Notes: a model not told the origin generated them from the sequence alone. A stretch of 35,108 nucleotides of DNA from an uncultured Prevotella sp. (GCA_937901345.1 CALCHM010000039.1:1-35108); one strand, 5' to 3'; positions 22,955 to 32,476 are shown, numbered from the stretch's first letter. Program-made: numbers and translations.

Positions 22955-24136
22955 ATGGACATTCACGAACTCCGCAAGGAAAACATATCCCGCCTTGCCC
23001 TGCGCCTGTCTGGGCATCCTGATGCTGCCTTTCTGCTTCGCCAAGTAGAGGGGTGGCAACGTCTTTCTGTAAAAGTACCCTCGTGGGCTGCTATTGAAGA
23101 TTTGCATTACCCCCATCGTTTGGCATTAGAACAGTGTTCGGGCGAGGCTGCCGCGCGTTACAAGGCGGAACTCGTCAGTCGCTTATTCCCCGATGGTGGT
23201 GAGACTATGGCAGACTTGACGGGAGGACTTGGCGTGGATTTCTCCTTTGTGGTACCCTGCTTTAAACATGCTGCTTATGTGGAACGGCAAGAAGAATTGT
23301 GCACATTAGCGACGCATAATTTTCCTTTATTAGGACTAAAACATGCTTCGGTACACCATGCCGACGGTGTGGACTTTTTGTGCCACATGCAGGTGGTTGA
23401 TTTGCTCTTTCTTGACCCTGCACGTCGTGATGCAGCAGGTAGGAAGACGGTGCTCTTGGAGGATTGCGAACCTAACGTCATTGAATTGCTGCCTTTGCTT
23501 TTGGCGAAGTCTAAAGTGTGTGTGTTGAAACTTTCAACGATGCTTGACTTGCACCAAGCGTTGCAGTCGCTCCGTTGTGTGGCAGAGGTGCACGTCTTTG
23601 CGGAACGCGGAGAATGTAAAGACTTGCTTTTGGTGTTGCGTCAGGATGGCAATAATTCGGATGTTTCTCCCGTTATACATTGTGCGGATGATGCCCATCG
23701 CTTTACCTTTACGGCGGATGAGGAATTGACTGCCGTGCCTACTTATACGTCAACCCTTGGCACCTATCTCTATGAACCTTCGGCGGCGGTATTAAAGGCG
23801 GGAGCATTTAAGAGTCTTGCGCAGCGTTTTGATGTAAAGAAACTCCATCCGAACAGTCATCTTTACACCTCCGACACGCTTCATGCCGACTTTCCCGGAC
23901 GTGCGTTCAGTGTGGAGCGCACTTGCGGATTCGGAAAGCGCGAACTCAAAGCCTTCTGTGCCGACACGGCGCAAGCCAATCTCACCGTGCGCAATTTCCC
24001 CGCCTCTGTGGCCGACCTGCGCAAACGTCTCAAACTCCGCGAAGGCGGAAATGCTTATTGGTTTGCTACAACGCTTGCGGATGACTCTCACTGCCTCGTT
24101 GCTTGTCGGAAGGTTAATGCCCCTCTTTCCTATTAA
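22955..24136 (+). CDS. SAM-dependent methyltransferase with THUMP-like domain
   Basis: A 393-aa class I methyltransferase. A helical N-terminal region is followed by the SAM motif MADLTGGLGVDFSF (about residues 85-98), the acidic end of beta-2 (AAYVERQEE), and FLDPARRD (about 153-159) in the catalytic DPP[RY]-like position. Later come LKLSTMLDL and the C-terminal THUMP-like domain (YLYEPSAAVLKAGAFKSLAQRF onward). Members are annotated as putative RNA methyltransferases. The target is unknown. It lies 18 bp before a type B sorting-domain protein gene on the same strand, presumably one transcript with no obvious shared function. Confidence 0.88.
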   Translation: MDIHELRKENISRLALRLSGHPDAAFLLRQVEGWQRLSVKVPSWAAIEDLHYPHRLALEQCSGEAAARYKAELVSRLFPDGGETMADLTGGLGVDFSFVVPCFKHAAYVERQEELCTLATHNFPLLGLKHASVHHADGVDFLCHMQVVDLLFLDPARRDAAGRKTVLLEDCEPNVIELLPLLLAKSKVCVLKLSTMLDLHQALQSLRCVAEVHVFAERGECKDLLLVLRQDGNNSDVSPVIHCADDAHRFTFTADEELTAVPTYTSTLGTYLYEPSAAVLKAGAFKSLAQRFDVKKLHPNSHLYTSDTLHADFPGRAFSVERTCGFGKRELKAFCADTAQANLTVRNFPASVADLRKRLKLREGGNAYWFATTLADDSHCLVACRKVNAPLSY

Positions 24137-24154
24137 TCGTTTATTATTTTCAAC

Positions 24155-24841
24155 ATGAAATTCCTAACCCTTCTCTTCTCCCTCCTACCCTGTCTACTTT
24201 TTGCGCAGACTTATCCTTCAGTCTCCCCCACGATGCACATCATTAACGAAGATGGCATTGAGGAGGAAGTAACAGAATACGACGGTGATGCGCCTTTGAA
24301 GGCCTTTTTCCGCGCCAACGCTAAGGATGTCGGCGATTACCAACCTGTGTTTGAATGGACTTTAACCAAGGCGGGCGAAACCGAACCCATGGTGAAGCGC
24401 TATGCCGAAGAAATCGATTATGAGTTCTTGCAGACGGGCACTTTCTTTATTGAACTCCACACCACCTTTATCCAAGGCACGGACACCTTAGACTTTGTGA
24501 TGGACACACCTTTCTCCGTCACGATTACGGAATCTAAATTGGAGGTTCCCAATGCTTTTTCACCTAATGGAGACGGAATGAACGATGTCTTGAAGGTGAA
24601 GGAAGGTTATCGCAGTATCGTTTCTTTCAAAGCGGCAGTCTTCACTCGATGGGGTAAGAAGGTGTATGAATGGAGCGACCTCGATGGCGGTTGGGACGGA
24701 CGCATGGGCGGCAGTTATGCACCCGATGGCGCTTATTTCCTAAAGATTGATGCTCAAGGCGCTGACGGACGTAAATACGAGATTCGCAAAACCATCACCC
24801 TACTGAAAGGGTATAAGGAAGATACAAGTAGTCAGTCATGA
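24155..24841 (+). CDS. Small secreted protein with T9SS type B sorting domain
   Basis: A 228-aa protein with a Sec signal peptide (MKFLTLLFSLLPCLLFAQ, cleavage after FAQ). An Ig/PKD-like middle (VFEWTLTKAGE ... YEFLQTGTFFIELHTTF, about residues 40-125) comes before a gliding-motility-associated C-terminal domain (CHU_C). That domain starts VPNAFSPNGDGMNDVLKV (about 132-149), followed by FKAAVFTRWGKKVYEW and GGWDGRMGGSYAPDGAYFLKI. This domain directs export by the type IX secretion system. The protein has almost no other cargo. Type B signals usually end large adhesins, so a short stand-alone copy is unusual. It is probably co-transcribed with the methyltransferase gene. Confidence 0.85.
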   Translation: MKFLTLLFSLLPCLLFAQTYPSVSPTMHIINEDGIEEEVTEYDGDAPLKAFFRANAKDVGDYQPVFEWTLTKAGETEPMVKRYAEEIDYEFLQTGTFFIELHTTFIQGTDTLDFVMDTPFSVTITESKLEVPNAFSPNGDGMNDVLKVKEGYRSIVSFKAAVFTRWGKKVYEWSDLDGGWDGRMGGSYAPDGAYFLKIDAQGADGRKYEIRKTITLLKGYKEDTSSQS

Positions 24842-24909
24842 ATTACATCACTAAGTGGTCTTTACTCTTAGCGTTATCAGAACACTTGCGAGAACCGCAA
24901 ACCCCGTAA

Positions 24910-24955
24910 TACAAATATCCCCGAGGATGGCTCAGCATCTTCGGGGATATTTGTA
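24910..24955. terminator. Bidirectional terminator between sorting-domain gene and waaA
   Basis: Arms 24910-24929 and 24936-24955 form a 20-bp stem with one G-U pair and a 6-nt loop (GCTCAG). The core is AAATATCCCCGA / TCGGGGATATTT. It lies between convergent stops and is the most stable-looking hairpin in the window. Confidence 0.88.
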
Positions 24956-25044
24956 AACATTTGTTTCTGTCCTTATTTCATCTCTTCGTGTTAGGAAAAT
25001 GTGTTCAGAAGAAACAGAAATGGGTTAGCAGTTCTCTTGACTCT

Positions 25045-26271
25045 TTATTTCAGAACCTCACATATTTCCTTGTAAATAGCATCGCGGGCACCAGCATTGT
25101 TGCGGATGTAACTGGCAGCGGCTGATCCTGAACTGCGTAAGAGTTCGTCGTAAGTGAGCAACTTTGTCAGTACATCAGTGAAGTCTGCTTCGTTGTGAAT
25201 TTCATACGAACCCTTGCAAGCGATAAGATCTTGCGCTTCCTTAAACTTCTTGTTATTCGGACCGAAAAGTACGGGACAACCATACACCGCAGCTTCGGGA
25301 ACATTGTGAATTCCCACTCCGAAACCGCCACCAACGTAAGCCACCGTGGCATATCTGTAAATGCTGGAGAGCAGACCGTAGCAGTCGATAATCAAGCAAT
25401 CTGCCTGTGCAGCCTGTTCGGGAGTTGCCTTTGAATAACGCAAGGCAGGACGCGCTAATTTGCGTTCGATTTCCGAGAGATGTGCTTCGTTGACCACGTG
25501 TGGCGCAATGACCAGTTTGAGATCCTTATGTTTGTTGAAGTAAGGGATGAAGAGGTCTTCATCGGGTGCCCAAGAAGAACCAGCAATGAGCACCTTCTTG
25601 CCCTTCGCAAACGCCTCAACGATGGGTAATTCTTTCGCTTGATTCATAATGTCGAGCACACGGTCAAAACGTGTGTCGCCCGTCTTTGTAGCGGCAGAGA
25701 TTCCGAGACTACGGAGCAAATCAATGGAGGCATCATTCTGCACAAAGAAATGCGTAATCTTACGCAAGCACTTGGCATAACCCTTGCCATACCAACGGAA
25801 GAATATTTGGTTGGGGCGGAAAATACTCGACACACTGTAAACTGGGATACCCTTACGATGTAGTGCGCCGATGTAGTTGCGCCAGAACTCATACTTGATG
25901 AAGAAGGCCATTTTTACATTTGCCAAACGTACGAAGCGGCGCGCATTCAGCGGTGTATCGAAAGGAAGATAGCAAATAACATCGGCTCCTTCATAATTCT
26001 TGCGTACTTCATAACCCGAGGGTGAGAAGAAGGTGAGCAGAATCTTGATGTGAGGATGTGATGCGCGGATGCGCTCGATGAGTGGGCGTCCTTGCTCAAA
26101 TTCGCCAAGCGAGGCAGCATGTACCCACACGTAATGAGCATCGGGGTCAATCTCGCTACGCAACTTGCCGAAGGTTTCGTGCTGACCCTTAATCATGAGT
26201 CGCACCTTCTTGCTAAAGAGCGCTGCAATGTGTGCTCCAAGCGAGTAGAAGAGTATAATAAGCGTGTACAT
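25045..26271 (-). CDS. waaA: 3-deoxy-D-manno-octulosonic acid transferase WaaA (KdtA)
   Basis: Adds Kdo from CMP-Kdo to lipid IV-A, the first core step of lipopolysaccharide synthesis, at the inner face of the inner membrane. The 408-aa protein has an N-terminal hydrophobic anchor (MYTLIILFYSLGAHIAALF). The GT30 landmarks are YVWVHAASLGEFEQGRPLIERIR (catalytic Glu in GEFEQ, about residue 58), KMAFFIKYEFWRNYI, the KVLIAGSSWAPDEDLFIPY donor-site segment and YVGGGFGVGIHNVPEAAVYG. Length is normal. It follows gltX on the same strand with a 128-bp gap containing a 16-bp perfect inverted repeat and no -7 motif, so it probably depends in part on readthrough from gltX. Confidence 0.95.
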   Translation of the reverse strand: MYTLIILFYSLGAHIAALFSKKVRLMIKGQHETFGKLRSEIDPDAHYVWVHAASLGEFEQGRPLIERIRASHPHIKILLTFFSPSGYEVRKNYEGADVICYLPFDTPLNARRFVRLANVKMAFFIKYEFWRNYIGALHRKGIPVYSVSSIFRPNQIFFRWYGKGYAKCLRKITHFFVQNDASIDLLRSLGISAATKTGDTRFDRVLDIMNQAKELPIVEAFAKGKKVLIAGSSWAPDEDLFIPYFNKHKDLKLVIAPHVVNEAHLSEIERKLARPALRYSKATPEQAAQADCLIIDCYGLLSSIYRYATVAYVGGGFGVGIHNVPEAAVYGCPVLFGPNNKKFKEAQDLIACKGSYEIHNEADFTDVLTKLLTYDELLRSSGSAAASYIRNNAGARDAIYKEICEVLK

Positions 26272-26335
26272 TATTGCAGGTACAGTCTTGAAATTTTGAG
26301 GTTTGAGGTTCTGAAGTTCAGAGGTGGAATATATT

Positions 26336-26380
26336 TGAGTTTTTAAGGTGTTTCAAGGAGATGGACACCTTAAAAACTCA
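26336..26380 (-). terminator. 16-bp perfect inverted repeat between gltX and waaA
   Basis: TGAGTTTTTAAGGTGT (26336-26351) and ACACCTTAAAAACTCA (26365-26380) are exact reverse complements with a 13-nt loop. On the minus strand the stem is followed by AATATATTCC, not a U-run. It could be an attenuator or RNA-processing site within a gltX-waaA transcript. Confidence 0.55.
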
Positions 26381-26399
26381 TAACCTTAGAACTTAATTT

Positions 26400-27914
26400 T
26401 TAGGGCAACTGTTCCAACGCAAAGTCGAAGCGGCGGAGCGTTTCTTCCTTGCCGAGGAATTCAGAGAGTTCGTGCATATCAGGACCCTTACCTTCGCCTA
26501 CAAGCACTACGCGCCATGCGTTCCAGGGTTTTGCTCCTGAAGTTTCTACCCATTTATCTACAGCTTGACGCATAGGTTCGATGGTGAAGTCTTCAAGGTC
26601 GGCAAGGATAGCGCGGAGTTGCTGCATTTCTGCCTTAGCGCCTTCCTTCCAGTTCTTGCGTACGAACTTATCTTCGAGGTCAAACTTTGTGGGAGCTATA
26701 AAGAAGAAGTCGCAGAGGGGCCAGAGTTCCTTGATGAAATTAATCTTCTTCATTTTCATCATGCCAACCACTTGTGCCACGCGTTCGACGGGTTGCTCAA
26801 TGCCATTTTCACGGAGAATAGTGTCGAGTGTGGGTGCAAGTGTGAGGTCATCCGTCTTCTGCATGTATTCGCGGTTGAACCATTGTCCTTTGACATAGTC
26901 GAACTTCGCACCGCTCTTTGAGCACTTGGCAAGGTCGAAGAGGCGCACCATATCGTCGAGCGAAAGGATTTCTTGGTCGTCGCCAGGATTCCAACCGAGG
27001 AGGGCGAGGAAGTTAATAACCGCTTCGGGCAAGTAACCACTTTCGCGGTAACCCGAACTTACTTCACCCGTAGCAGCATGCCACTCCAAGGGGAACACGG
27101 GGAAACCGAGGCGGTCGCCATCACGCTTTGAGAGTTTTCCCTTACCGTCGGGTTTGAGCAACAAAGGAAGGTGGGCAAACTCGGGCATCGTATCTTCCCA
27201 TCCGAATGCCTTGTAGAGCAACACGTGAAGCGGAGCCGAGGGGAGCCATTCTTCACCACGGATGACGTGAGAGATAAGCATCAAGTGGTCGTCAACAATG
27301 TTGGCAAGGTGGTAGGTGGGGAGTTGGTCGGCGCTTTTGTAAAGTACCTTATCATCGAGGATAGAAGAGTTGATAACAACGCGACCGCGAATCAGGTCGT
27401 TTACCACCACATCTTCTCCAGGTTCGATTTTAAAGCGCACCACGTATTGTTCGCCAGCAGCAATGAGGTTTTCAACTTCTTCAGCCGAGAGTGTGAGCGA
27501 GTTGCGCATGCTGAGGCGTGTCTTTGCGTCATACTGGAAATTTTCAACTTCCTCGCGCTTTGCATTGAGTTCTTCAGGTGTGTCGAAGGCGATGTATGCC
27601 TTGCCGTTTGCCAAGAGTTCGTCTACGTACTTCTTGTAAATCTCACGGCGTTCAGACTGGCGATAAGGACCATAGTTACCCCCATAATTTACACCTTCGT
27701 CAAACTTCAACCCCAACCATTCAAAGGCTTCAATAATATATTCTTCAGCTCCGGGAACGAAACGGTTGGAATCGGTATCTTCAATACGGAAAACGAATTC
27801 ACCGCCATGCTGTTTAGCAAAGAGGTAATTATAGAGCGCTGTGCGCACACCACCAATATGGAGAGGACCTGTAGGCGAGGGTGCGAAACGCACACGTACT
27901 TTTCTCTGAGTCAT
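26400..27914 (-). CDS. gltX: Glutamyl-tRNA synthetase
   Basis: Class I synthetase that charges tRNA-Glu. The 504-aa protein has the HIGH-like motif in [20 protein letters not shown] (about residues 7-26), the IEDTDSNR segment, [18 protein letters not shown], and the KMSKS-like [19 protein letters not shown]. The C-terminal anticodon-binding half includes the [21 protein letters not shown] stretch. The frame stays open upstream to a TTG at 27947, but that codon is part of the -7 element. The ATG at 27914, with a leader of about 30 nt, is therefore the start. It is divergent from metG across an 800-bp repeat-rich gap and is followed by waaA. Confidence 0.97.
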   Translation of the reverse strand: MTQRKVRVRFAPSPTGPLHIGGVRTALYNYLFAKQHGGEFVFRIEDTDSNRFVPGAEEYIIEAFEWLGLKFDEGVNYGGNYGPYRQSERREIYKKYVDELLANGKAYIAFDTPEELNAKREEVENFQYDAKTRLSMRNSLTLSAEEVENLIAAGEQYVVRFKIEPGEDVVVNDLIRGRVVINSSILDDKVLYKSADQLPTYHLANIVDDHLMLISHVIRGEEWLPSAPLHVLLYKAFGWEDTMPEFAHLPLLLKPDGKGKLSKRDGDRLGFPVFPLEWHAATGEVSSGYRESGYLPEAVINFLALLGWNPGDDQEILSLDDMVRLFDLAKCSKSGAKFDYVKGQWFNREYMQKTDDLTLAPTLDTILRENGIEQPVERVAQVVGMMKMKKINFIKELWPLCDFFFIAPTKFDLEDKFVRKNWKEGAKAEMQQLRAILADLEDFTIEPMRQAVDKWVETSGAKPWNAWRVVLVGEGKGPDMHELSEFLGKEETLRRFDFALEQLP

Positions 27915-27944
27915 AGAAATAACAATTTTTAAGATTTTATGGTG

Positions 27945-27975
27945 CAAAAGTAGAAAAATTTAAGGAGCAAGCAAA
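27945..27975 (-). promoter_or_regulatory. gltX promoter, -33 TTTG and -7 TACTTTTG
   Basis: On the minus strand TTTG (27972-27975) is followed after 19 bp by TACTTTTG (27945-27952). Both Bacteroidetes elements are exact and well spaced. The -7 element ends 30 bp before the ATG at 27914 and decides that start. Confidence 0.7.
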
Positions 27976-28097
27976 TAGTGAGCGCTTAAAATATAGATTT
28001 AGAAAATAACAACCGAATGGGTATGGTTTTATTTCACTTTCAAAAGGTTCACCCACATTGGCTGTTGGTGTCATATCAGAGTGAAATAGTGTCTGCA

Positions 28098-28455
28098 TCT
28101 CTCGTTTGTATCAAAAAAAATGGGAAAATATTAAATAGTCTCTCGTTTGCTCCGAATAAATCATAAATCTGCTTATCAGTCTCACGTTTGCTCTGAATAA
28201 ATCTGAAATCAACTCACCAGTTTCTCGTTTGCTCCATTTTTTTTCCGTACGTGAAACCTGCATAGCTCCATTTTATTTCCAAATCCGTCCTTGCAGACTG
28301 CGTAGCGCTATATTTTTTCCAAATCTGTTCCTGAAGGTTTGCAGGGCTCCATATTTTTCCAAAATCCGTCCCTGCAGACTGCATAGCTCCATATTTTTTT
28401 CAAATCTGTTCCTGCTCATCGTGTTTGCCCCACATTTTTTCAAAATCGCTCAAAC
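28098..28455. repeat. 40/41-bp tandem array (copy B), about nine units
   Basis: Part 1 has units starting TCTC(T/A)CGTTTG at 28098, 28139 and 28180, each exactly 41 bp. A fourth at 28221 merges into part 2. Part 2 is marked by GCTCC or variants at 28231, 28265, 28305, 28346, 28386 and 28427 (spacings 34, 40, 41, 40, 41). A part 2 unit reads GCTCCATATTTTTCCAAAAT then CCGTCCCTGCAGACTGCATA. Reverse-complemented, part 2 belongs to the same family as 8071-8292. The shared CGTTTGCTCC junction ties the two parts together. Confidence 0.85.
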
Positions 28456-28677
28456 GGCATGATGTTTCTCTCTCAAAAAATGAAGTCAGACGCTTTTCAC
28501 CTCATGTGGTATGCTGAGTAATCCTGTTTAACGGTGCCGCGGAAGTGGTGTTGAAATAGCGTTTTAACGCCGTACATATGGTGTACGAATGCCAATCGAA
28601 CAGTTCGTTTCAAGGCACCAAGGTATGTGGAAGCAAAGAAAATCAGCCCTGGGAATCTAGGATTGAGGCGAAAAATG

Positions 28678-28685
28678 TAATTTTG
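28678..28685 (+). promoter_or_regulatory. metG -7 promoter element TAATTTTG
   Basis: An exact TAnnTTTG match ends 30 bp before the ATG at 28716. It lies within the upstream open frame (from 28578), which rules out the longer start. No -33 TTTG was found at the expected spacing. Confidence 0.6.
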
Positions 28686-28715
28686 CAGAGAAATATAAAT
28701 AATAAGTATCACGAA

Positions 28716-30773
28716 ATGAAAGAATTTAAAAGAACACTTGTTACTTCCGCTTTGCCTTATGCCAACGGAGGTATTCATATTGGTCACCTTGCGGGTGTTT
28801 ATGTGCCTGCCGACATCTACGTGCGCTACCTTCGCTTGAAGGGTGAGGAAGTGCTCTTCATTGGTGGTTCTGACGAACATGGAGTTCCCGTAACTATCCG
28901 TGCGAAGAAGGAAGGTATCACCGTGCAAGAAGTTGTTGACCGTTATCACAAATTAATTAAGGATTCATTTGCCGATTTCGGCATCTCCTTCGACGTGTAC
29001 TCACGCACCACTTCCGACACACACAAGAAGCATGCTTCTGACTTCTTCCGCAAACTCTATGATACAGGTAAGTTTGTTGAACTCGAGTCAGAACAATTCT
29101 ATGATGAAGAAGCGAAGGAATTCTTGACCGACCGCAATATCAAGGGTGAATGTCCCCGTTGTCATGCTGCCGACGCTTATGGCGACCAGTGTGAAAAATG
29201 TGGTTCAACGCTTTCACCCGAAGAGTTAATCAACCCCTACAATGCCGCTACGGGTAATGCCCTTGTGAAGCGCCCCACAAGCCATTGGTACCTCCCGCTC
29301 AATGACTATCAGGAGTGGCTTGAAAAGTGGATTCTTGAAGACCACAAAGAATGGCGCCCCAACGTGTATGGTCAATGTAAGAGTTGGTTAGACCTTGGTC
29401 TTCGCCCCCGTGCCGTAACCCGCGACTTGAATTGGGGTATTCCCGTTCCCGTTGAGGGCGCTGAGGGTAAGGTGCTCTATGTGTGGTTTGACGCTCCCAT
29501 CGGTTATATCTCAAACACGAAGGAATTGCTCCCCAACGATTGGGAAAAGTGGTGGAAGCAGGACGACACACGCCTCCTTCACTTCATCGGTAAGGATAAC
29601 ATCGTGTTCCACTGCATTGTATTCCCCACCATGCTCAAGGCCGAGGGTTCTTACATCCTTCCTGAGAATGTGCCTTCTAACGAGTTCTTGAACTTGGAAG
29701 ATGATAAGATATCTACATCACGCAACTGGGCAGTATGGCTCCATGAATATTTAGTAGACTTCCCTGGTAAGCAAGATGTGCTCCGCTATGTGCTTACGGC
29801 AAATGCGCCCGAAACAAAGGACAACAACTTTACTTGGAAAGACTTCCAGGCACGCAACAATAACGAACTCGTAGCCGTTTATGGCAACTTCGTTAACCGC
29901 GCACTTCAACTTACAAAGAAGTATTATGACGGTGTAGTTCCTGCATGTGGTGAACTCACAGAAACCGATAAGGCAACGATTGAAGAATTCACCAACGTGA
30001 AGGCAGAAGTTGAACGTCTGCTTGACGCCTTCCGCTTCCGCGATGCACAGAAGGAAGCGATGAACTTGGCGCGTATCGGTAACAAATATCTTGCCGATAG
30101 CGAACCTTGGAAGGTGGTGAAGACCGATCCCGAACGCGTGAAGACCATCATGCACCTCTCACTCCAATTGGTAGCGAACCTTGCCATTGCGTTTGAACCC
30201 TTCCTTCCCTTCAGTTCAGCAAAACTCCGTGGTATGCTCAAGATGGAAAATGCCGATTGGAGTAGACTTGGCAATACTGACTTGCTCGTGGCAGGTCACC
30301 AATTGGACGAACCTGCATTGCTCTTCGAAAAGATTGAAGACGATTCTATCGACGCGCAGATGCTTCGCCTGGAAAAAATTAAGGAAGAAAACGAGCGTCT
30401 CAAGCAACTTGAGGAAGCAAAGAACTTTAAGGCACAGCCCATTAAACCCAATGTAAGTTTTGAGGATTGGGAAAAGTTGGATATCCGTGTGGGCACGGTG
30501 CTCGAATGTGAGCGTGTGCCCAAGGCTGATAAACTATTGAAGTTCCTTATTTCCGATGGTCTTGAAAACCGCACCATCCTTTCGGGTATCGCTCAGCATT
30601 ATGCACCCGAAGACCTCGTGGGCAAGCAAATCTGCTTCATCTCCAACTTCCCGCCCCGCAAAATCCGCGGCATCGAAAGCCAAGGCATGATTCTCTCTGC
30701 CGAAAACTTCGATGGATCGCTCGGCGTGATTACCCTCGACCGCAAAACGAAGGACGGTTGTCCCGTAGTGTAA
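28716..30773 (+). CDS. metG: Methionyl-tRNA synthetase
   Basis: Class I synthetase charging initiator and elongator tRNA-Met. The 685-aa protein has [17 protein letters not shown] with the HIGH motif at residues 21-24. A zinc knuckle with four cysteines follows (C146, C149, C159, C162 in CPRC ... CEKC), and the KMSKS-equivalent KISTS is at about 331-335. The anticodon-binding helical domain comes next. The C-terminal EMAP/OB tRNA-binding domain (about 575-685, [29 protein letters not shown]) is typical of dimeric MetRS. The start at 28716 is set by the promoter position and the conserved N-terminus. rpoN follows 140 bp later. Confidence 0.97.
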   Translation: MKEFKRTLVTSALPYANGGIHIGHLAGVYVPADIYVRYLRLKGEEVLFIGGSDEHGVPVTIRAKKEGITVQEVVDRYHKLIKDSFADFGISFDVYSRTTSDTHKKHASDFFRKLYDTGKFVELESEQFYDEEAKEFLTDRNIKGECPRCHAADAYGDQCEKCGSTLSPEELINPYNAATGNALVKRPTSHWYLPLNDYQEWLEKWILEDHKEWRPNVYGQCKSWLDLGLRPRAVTRDLNWGIPVPVEGAEGKVLYVWFDAPIGYISNTKELLPNDWEKWWKQDDTRLLHFIGKDNIVFHCIVFPTMLKAEGSYILPENVPSNEFLNLEDDKISTSRNWAVWLHEYLVDFPGKQDVLRYVLTANAPETKDNNFTWKDFQARNNNELVAVYGNFVNRALQLTKKYYDGVVPACGELTETDKATIEEFTNVKAEVERLLDAFRFRDAQKEAMNLARIGNKYLADSEPWKVVKTDPERVKTIMHLSLQLVANLAIAFEPFLPFSSAKLRGMLKMENADWSRLGNTDLLVAGHQLDEPALLFEKIEDDSIDAQMLRLEKIKEENERLKQLEEAKNFKAQPIKPNVSFEDWEKLDIRVGTVLECERVPKADKLLKFLISDGLENRTILSGIAQHYAPEDLVGKQICFISNFPPRKIRGIESQGMILSAENFDGSLGVITLDRKTKDGCPVV

Positions 30774-30814
30774 ACGAGCAGAAGGGAATTTAGATGTTTT
30801 ATAAGTTCTAGTGT

Positions 30815-30851
30815 ATCTACATTTTCTAGGGCATCTAGATATGTAGATTTT
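30815..30851 (+). terminator. Hairpin between metG and rpoN
   Basis: ATCTACAT (30815-30822) pairs with ATGTAGAT (30841-30848). Inside, TCTAG pairs with CTAGA around GGCAT. TTTCTAG follows. The stem is AT-rich and the U-run short, so it may only attenuate. The TCTAG motif recurs four times in 60 bp. Confidence 0.5.
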
Positions 30852-30913
30852 CTAGCACCTCTGAGATGTCTAAGTTCCCCCTCTCTCTCCCCTATCCTAT
30901 TCTCCCCCACCTT

Positions 30914-32443
30914 ATGGCATTATCTCATAAACAAAGAACACAACAAACCACAACGCAACGACAAGAACAATGGTTCAGGTTGGAGCATAAACAACAATTG
31001 GCCGCTGGTCGACTTGTTGAGCGTAGTTTGGTGGACTTTGAAGAAGAGGTATTGAAGGAGATGGAAGAAAATCCAGCCCTTGAAGCACGCGAAGAGTGGG
31101 AAGAGGATTACGGCAACACGGAAGAAACAGACGACACTCCAGAATTTCGCGAGAGCGACGACATAGGTCGCGATGCCGACTATGATGAGGGGCGTGCAGA
31201 CTTCCCTAACGATGATGATGGACTAGACATCTCCGACAATCGCATCGGTGAGAACAACTACACAGATTTTTCCCCTTACGATACGCTCATACCCGAAACC
31301 GACACTTTCTATGACTCGCTTGAGGCACAACTCATCAACTTTGACCTCACGGAGGAAGAACGCGAGGTGATGTGTTACCTTATCGGTTCGCTCGATAACA
31401 ATGGTTACTTGCTGAAAGATTTGCAAATCATCTCAGACGAACTCTTTGTTTACTTCCATAAAGACGTGAGCGTGTCCAAACTCGAACAGCTCTTGAAACA
31501 ACTCCAAACACTAGAACCCTATGGTGTTGGAGCGCGCAACGAGCAAGAATGCCTCTTGTTGCAATTACAAGAGAAGAACCTAGAACCCAATTTAAAATTA
31601 GCAGCACTTCAGATTGTAACAACTCATTATGACCTTTTTATTCACAAAAGGTGGACAGAGTTACAAGAAAATTTGAGCATCACTGATGCTGATCTTGAAG
31701 CAGTCATTCAGGTGCTCAAACACTTGAATTTAAAACCTGGGGCTGGGTTCAACGAAGGTATTTCGTCAACCGCACCGACCATAATCCCCGACTTCTTTGT
31801 CACGGTGAATAATGATGGAACAATCTCTATCGAACTGAACAACGGCAATGTGCCCGAACTTTGCATCAGTCCCTCCTATGTTGAAATGGTGCGTCAGCTC
31901 AGTCCGAAAAAAGAGGAGTTAACAAAGTCACAGATGGACGAACTCCTCTTGGTGCAAGACAAAATTACCGCCGCCAAAAATTTTATAAACATTGTCAACA
32001 TGCGCATCGTCGCACTACGCAAATTGGGAAGAGTAATCGTACAAAAACAAAGTGCATTCTTCCTCAATAATGACGATGAGACGTTGCTCGTGCCACTTAA
32101 AATGAGTGACATCGCCAAAGCATTAGACATACACGTATCAAATGTTTCACGATTCATACGCAACAAGTATCTTCGTACGGTTTTCGGCACGTATCCTGTA
32201 AAATTCTTTTGCCCATCTTCGTTTGTATCTACGAAGGGCGAACTGCAATCTTCCATCCTTATTCGTTCGAAACTTGAAGAATTGGTTGCTAATGAAGATA
32301 AGAGCAAACCACTCTCCGATGAACAGATTGCCACGACTATGACAGAATTGGGTTATCCTCTAGCTCGGAGAACAGTAGCAAAGTATCGTGAATCACTTGG
32401 AATCCCAGAGAAGCGATTGAGAAAAAAGGATTCTAAAAAATAA
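30914..32443 (+). CDS. rpoN: RNA polymerase sigma-54 factor RpoN
   Basis: Sigma factor for -24/-12 promoters, active only with AAA+ enhancer-binding proteins. The 509-aa protein has a Gln-rich region I (residues about 5-45, TQRQEQWFRLEHKQQLAAG, then EEEVLKEMEENPALEA). A strongly acidic region II (about 55-130) comes next. The core-binding region has YLIGSLDNNGYLL and LEPYGVGARNEQECLLLQLQ. The DNA-binding part has MSDIAKALDIHVSNVSRFIRNKYLRT and, at the C-terminus, the RpoN box LARRTVAKYRESLGIP. Region I lacks the usual long run of Gln. The frame opens at 30866, but the ATG at 30914 (MALSHKQRTQQ) gives the better N-terminus. No enhancer-binding protein is encoded in this window. Confidence 0.95.
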   Translation: MALSHKQRTQQTTTQRQEQWFRLEHKQQLAAGRLVERSLVDFEEEVLKEMEENPALEAREEWEEDYGNTEETDDTPEFRESDDIGRDADYDEGRADFPNDDDGLDISDNRIGENNYTDFSPYDTLIPETDTFYDSLEAQLINFDLTEEEREVMCYLIGSLDNNGYLLKDLQIISDELFVYFHKDVSVSKLEQLLKQLQTLEPYGVGARNEQECLLLQLQEKNLEPNLKLAALQIVTTHYDLFIHKRWTELQENLSITDADLEAVIQVLKHLNLKPGAGFNEGISSTAPTIIPDFFVTVNNDGTISIELNNGNVPELCISPSYVEMVRQLSPKKEELTKSQMDELLLVQDKITAAKNFINIVNMRIVALRKLGRVIVQKQSAFFLNNDDETLLVPLKMSDIAKALDIHVSNVSRFIRNKYLRTVFGTYPVKFFCPSSFVSTKGELQSSILIRSKLEELVANEDKSKPLSDEQIATTMTELGYPLARRTVAKYRESLGIPEKRLRKKDSKK

Positions 32444-32476
32444 GGAAACGATGAAATCTCATGTAGCGTTTCAACT

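Larger units (their letters stand above)
27915..28715. other. Repeat-rich gap between divergent gltX and metG
   Basis: No gene was found in 800 bp. The gap holds the gltX promoter, an array of 40/41-bp units from 28098 to 28455, a sequence at 28584-28607 similar to the 22-bp repeat before the PAP2-like gene, and the metG -7 element. The frame open at 28578-28715 is the untranslated leader of metG read as codons. Confidence 0.7.

Noticed and set aside
27171..27932. 253-codon plus-strand frame opposite gltX
   Set aside because: It is an antisense shadow. The minus strand encodes an intact glutamyl-tRNA synthetase across the same bases.
27915..27947. TTG at 27947 as the gltX start
   Set aside because: The codon is part of the -7 element TACTTTTG. 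The ATG at 27914 leads straight into the conserved HIGH region.
28578..28715. N-terminal extension of MetG
   Set aside because: It precedes and includes the -7 element at 28678-28685 and has no similarity to MetRS.
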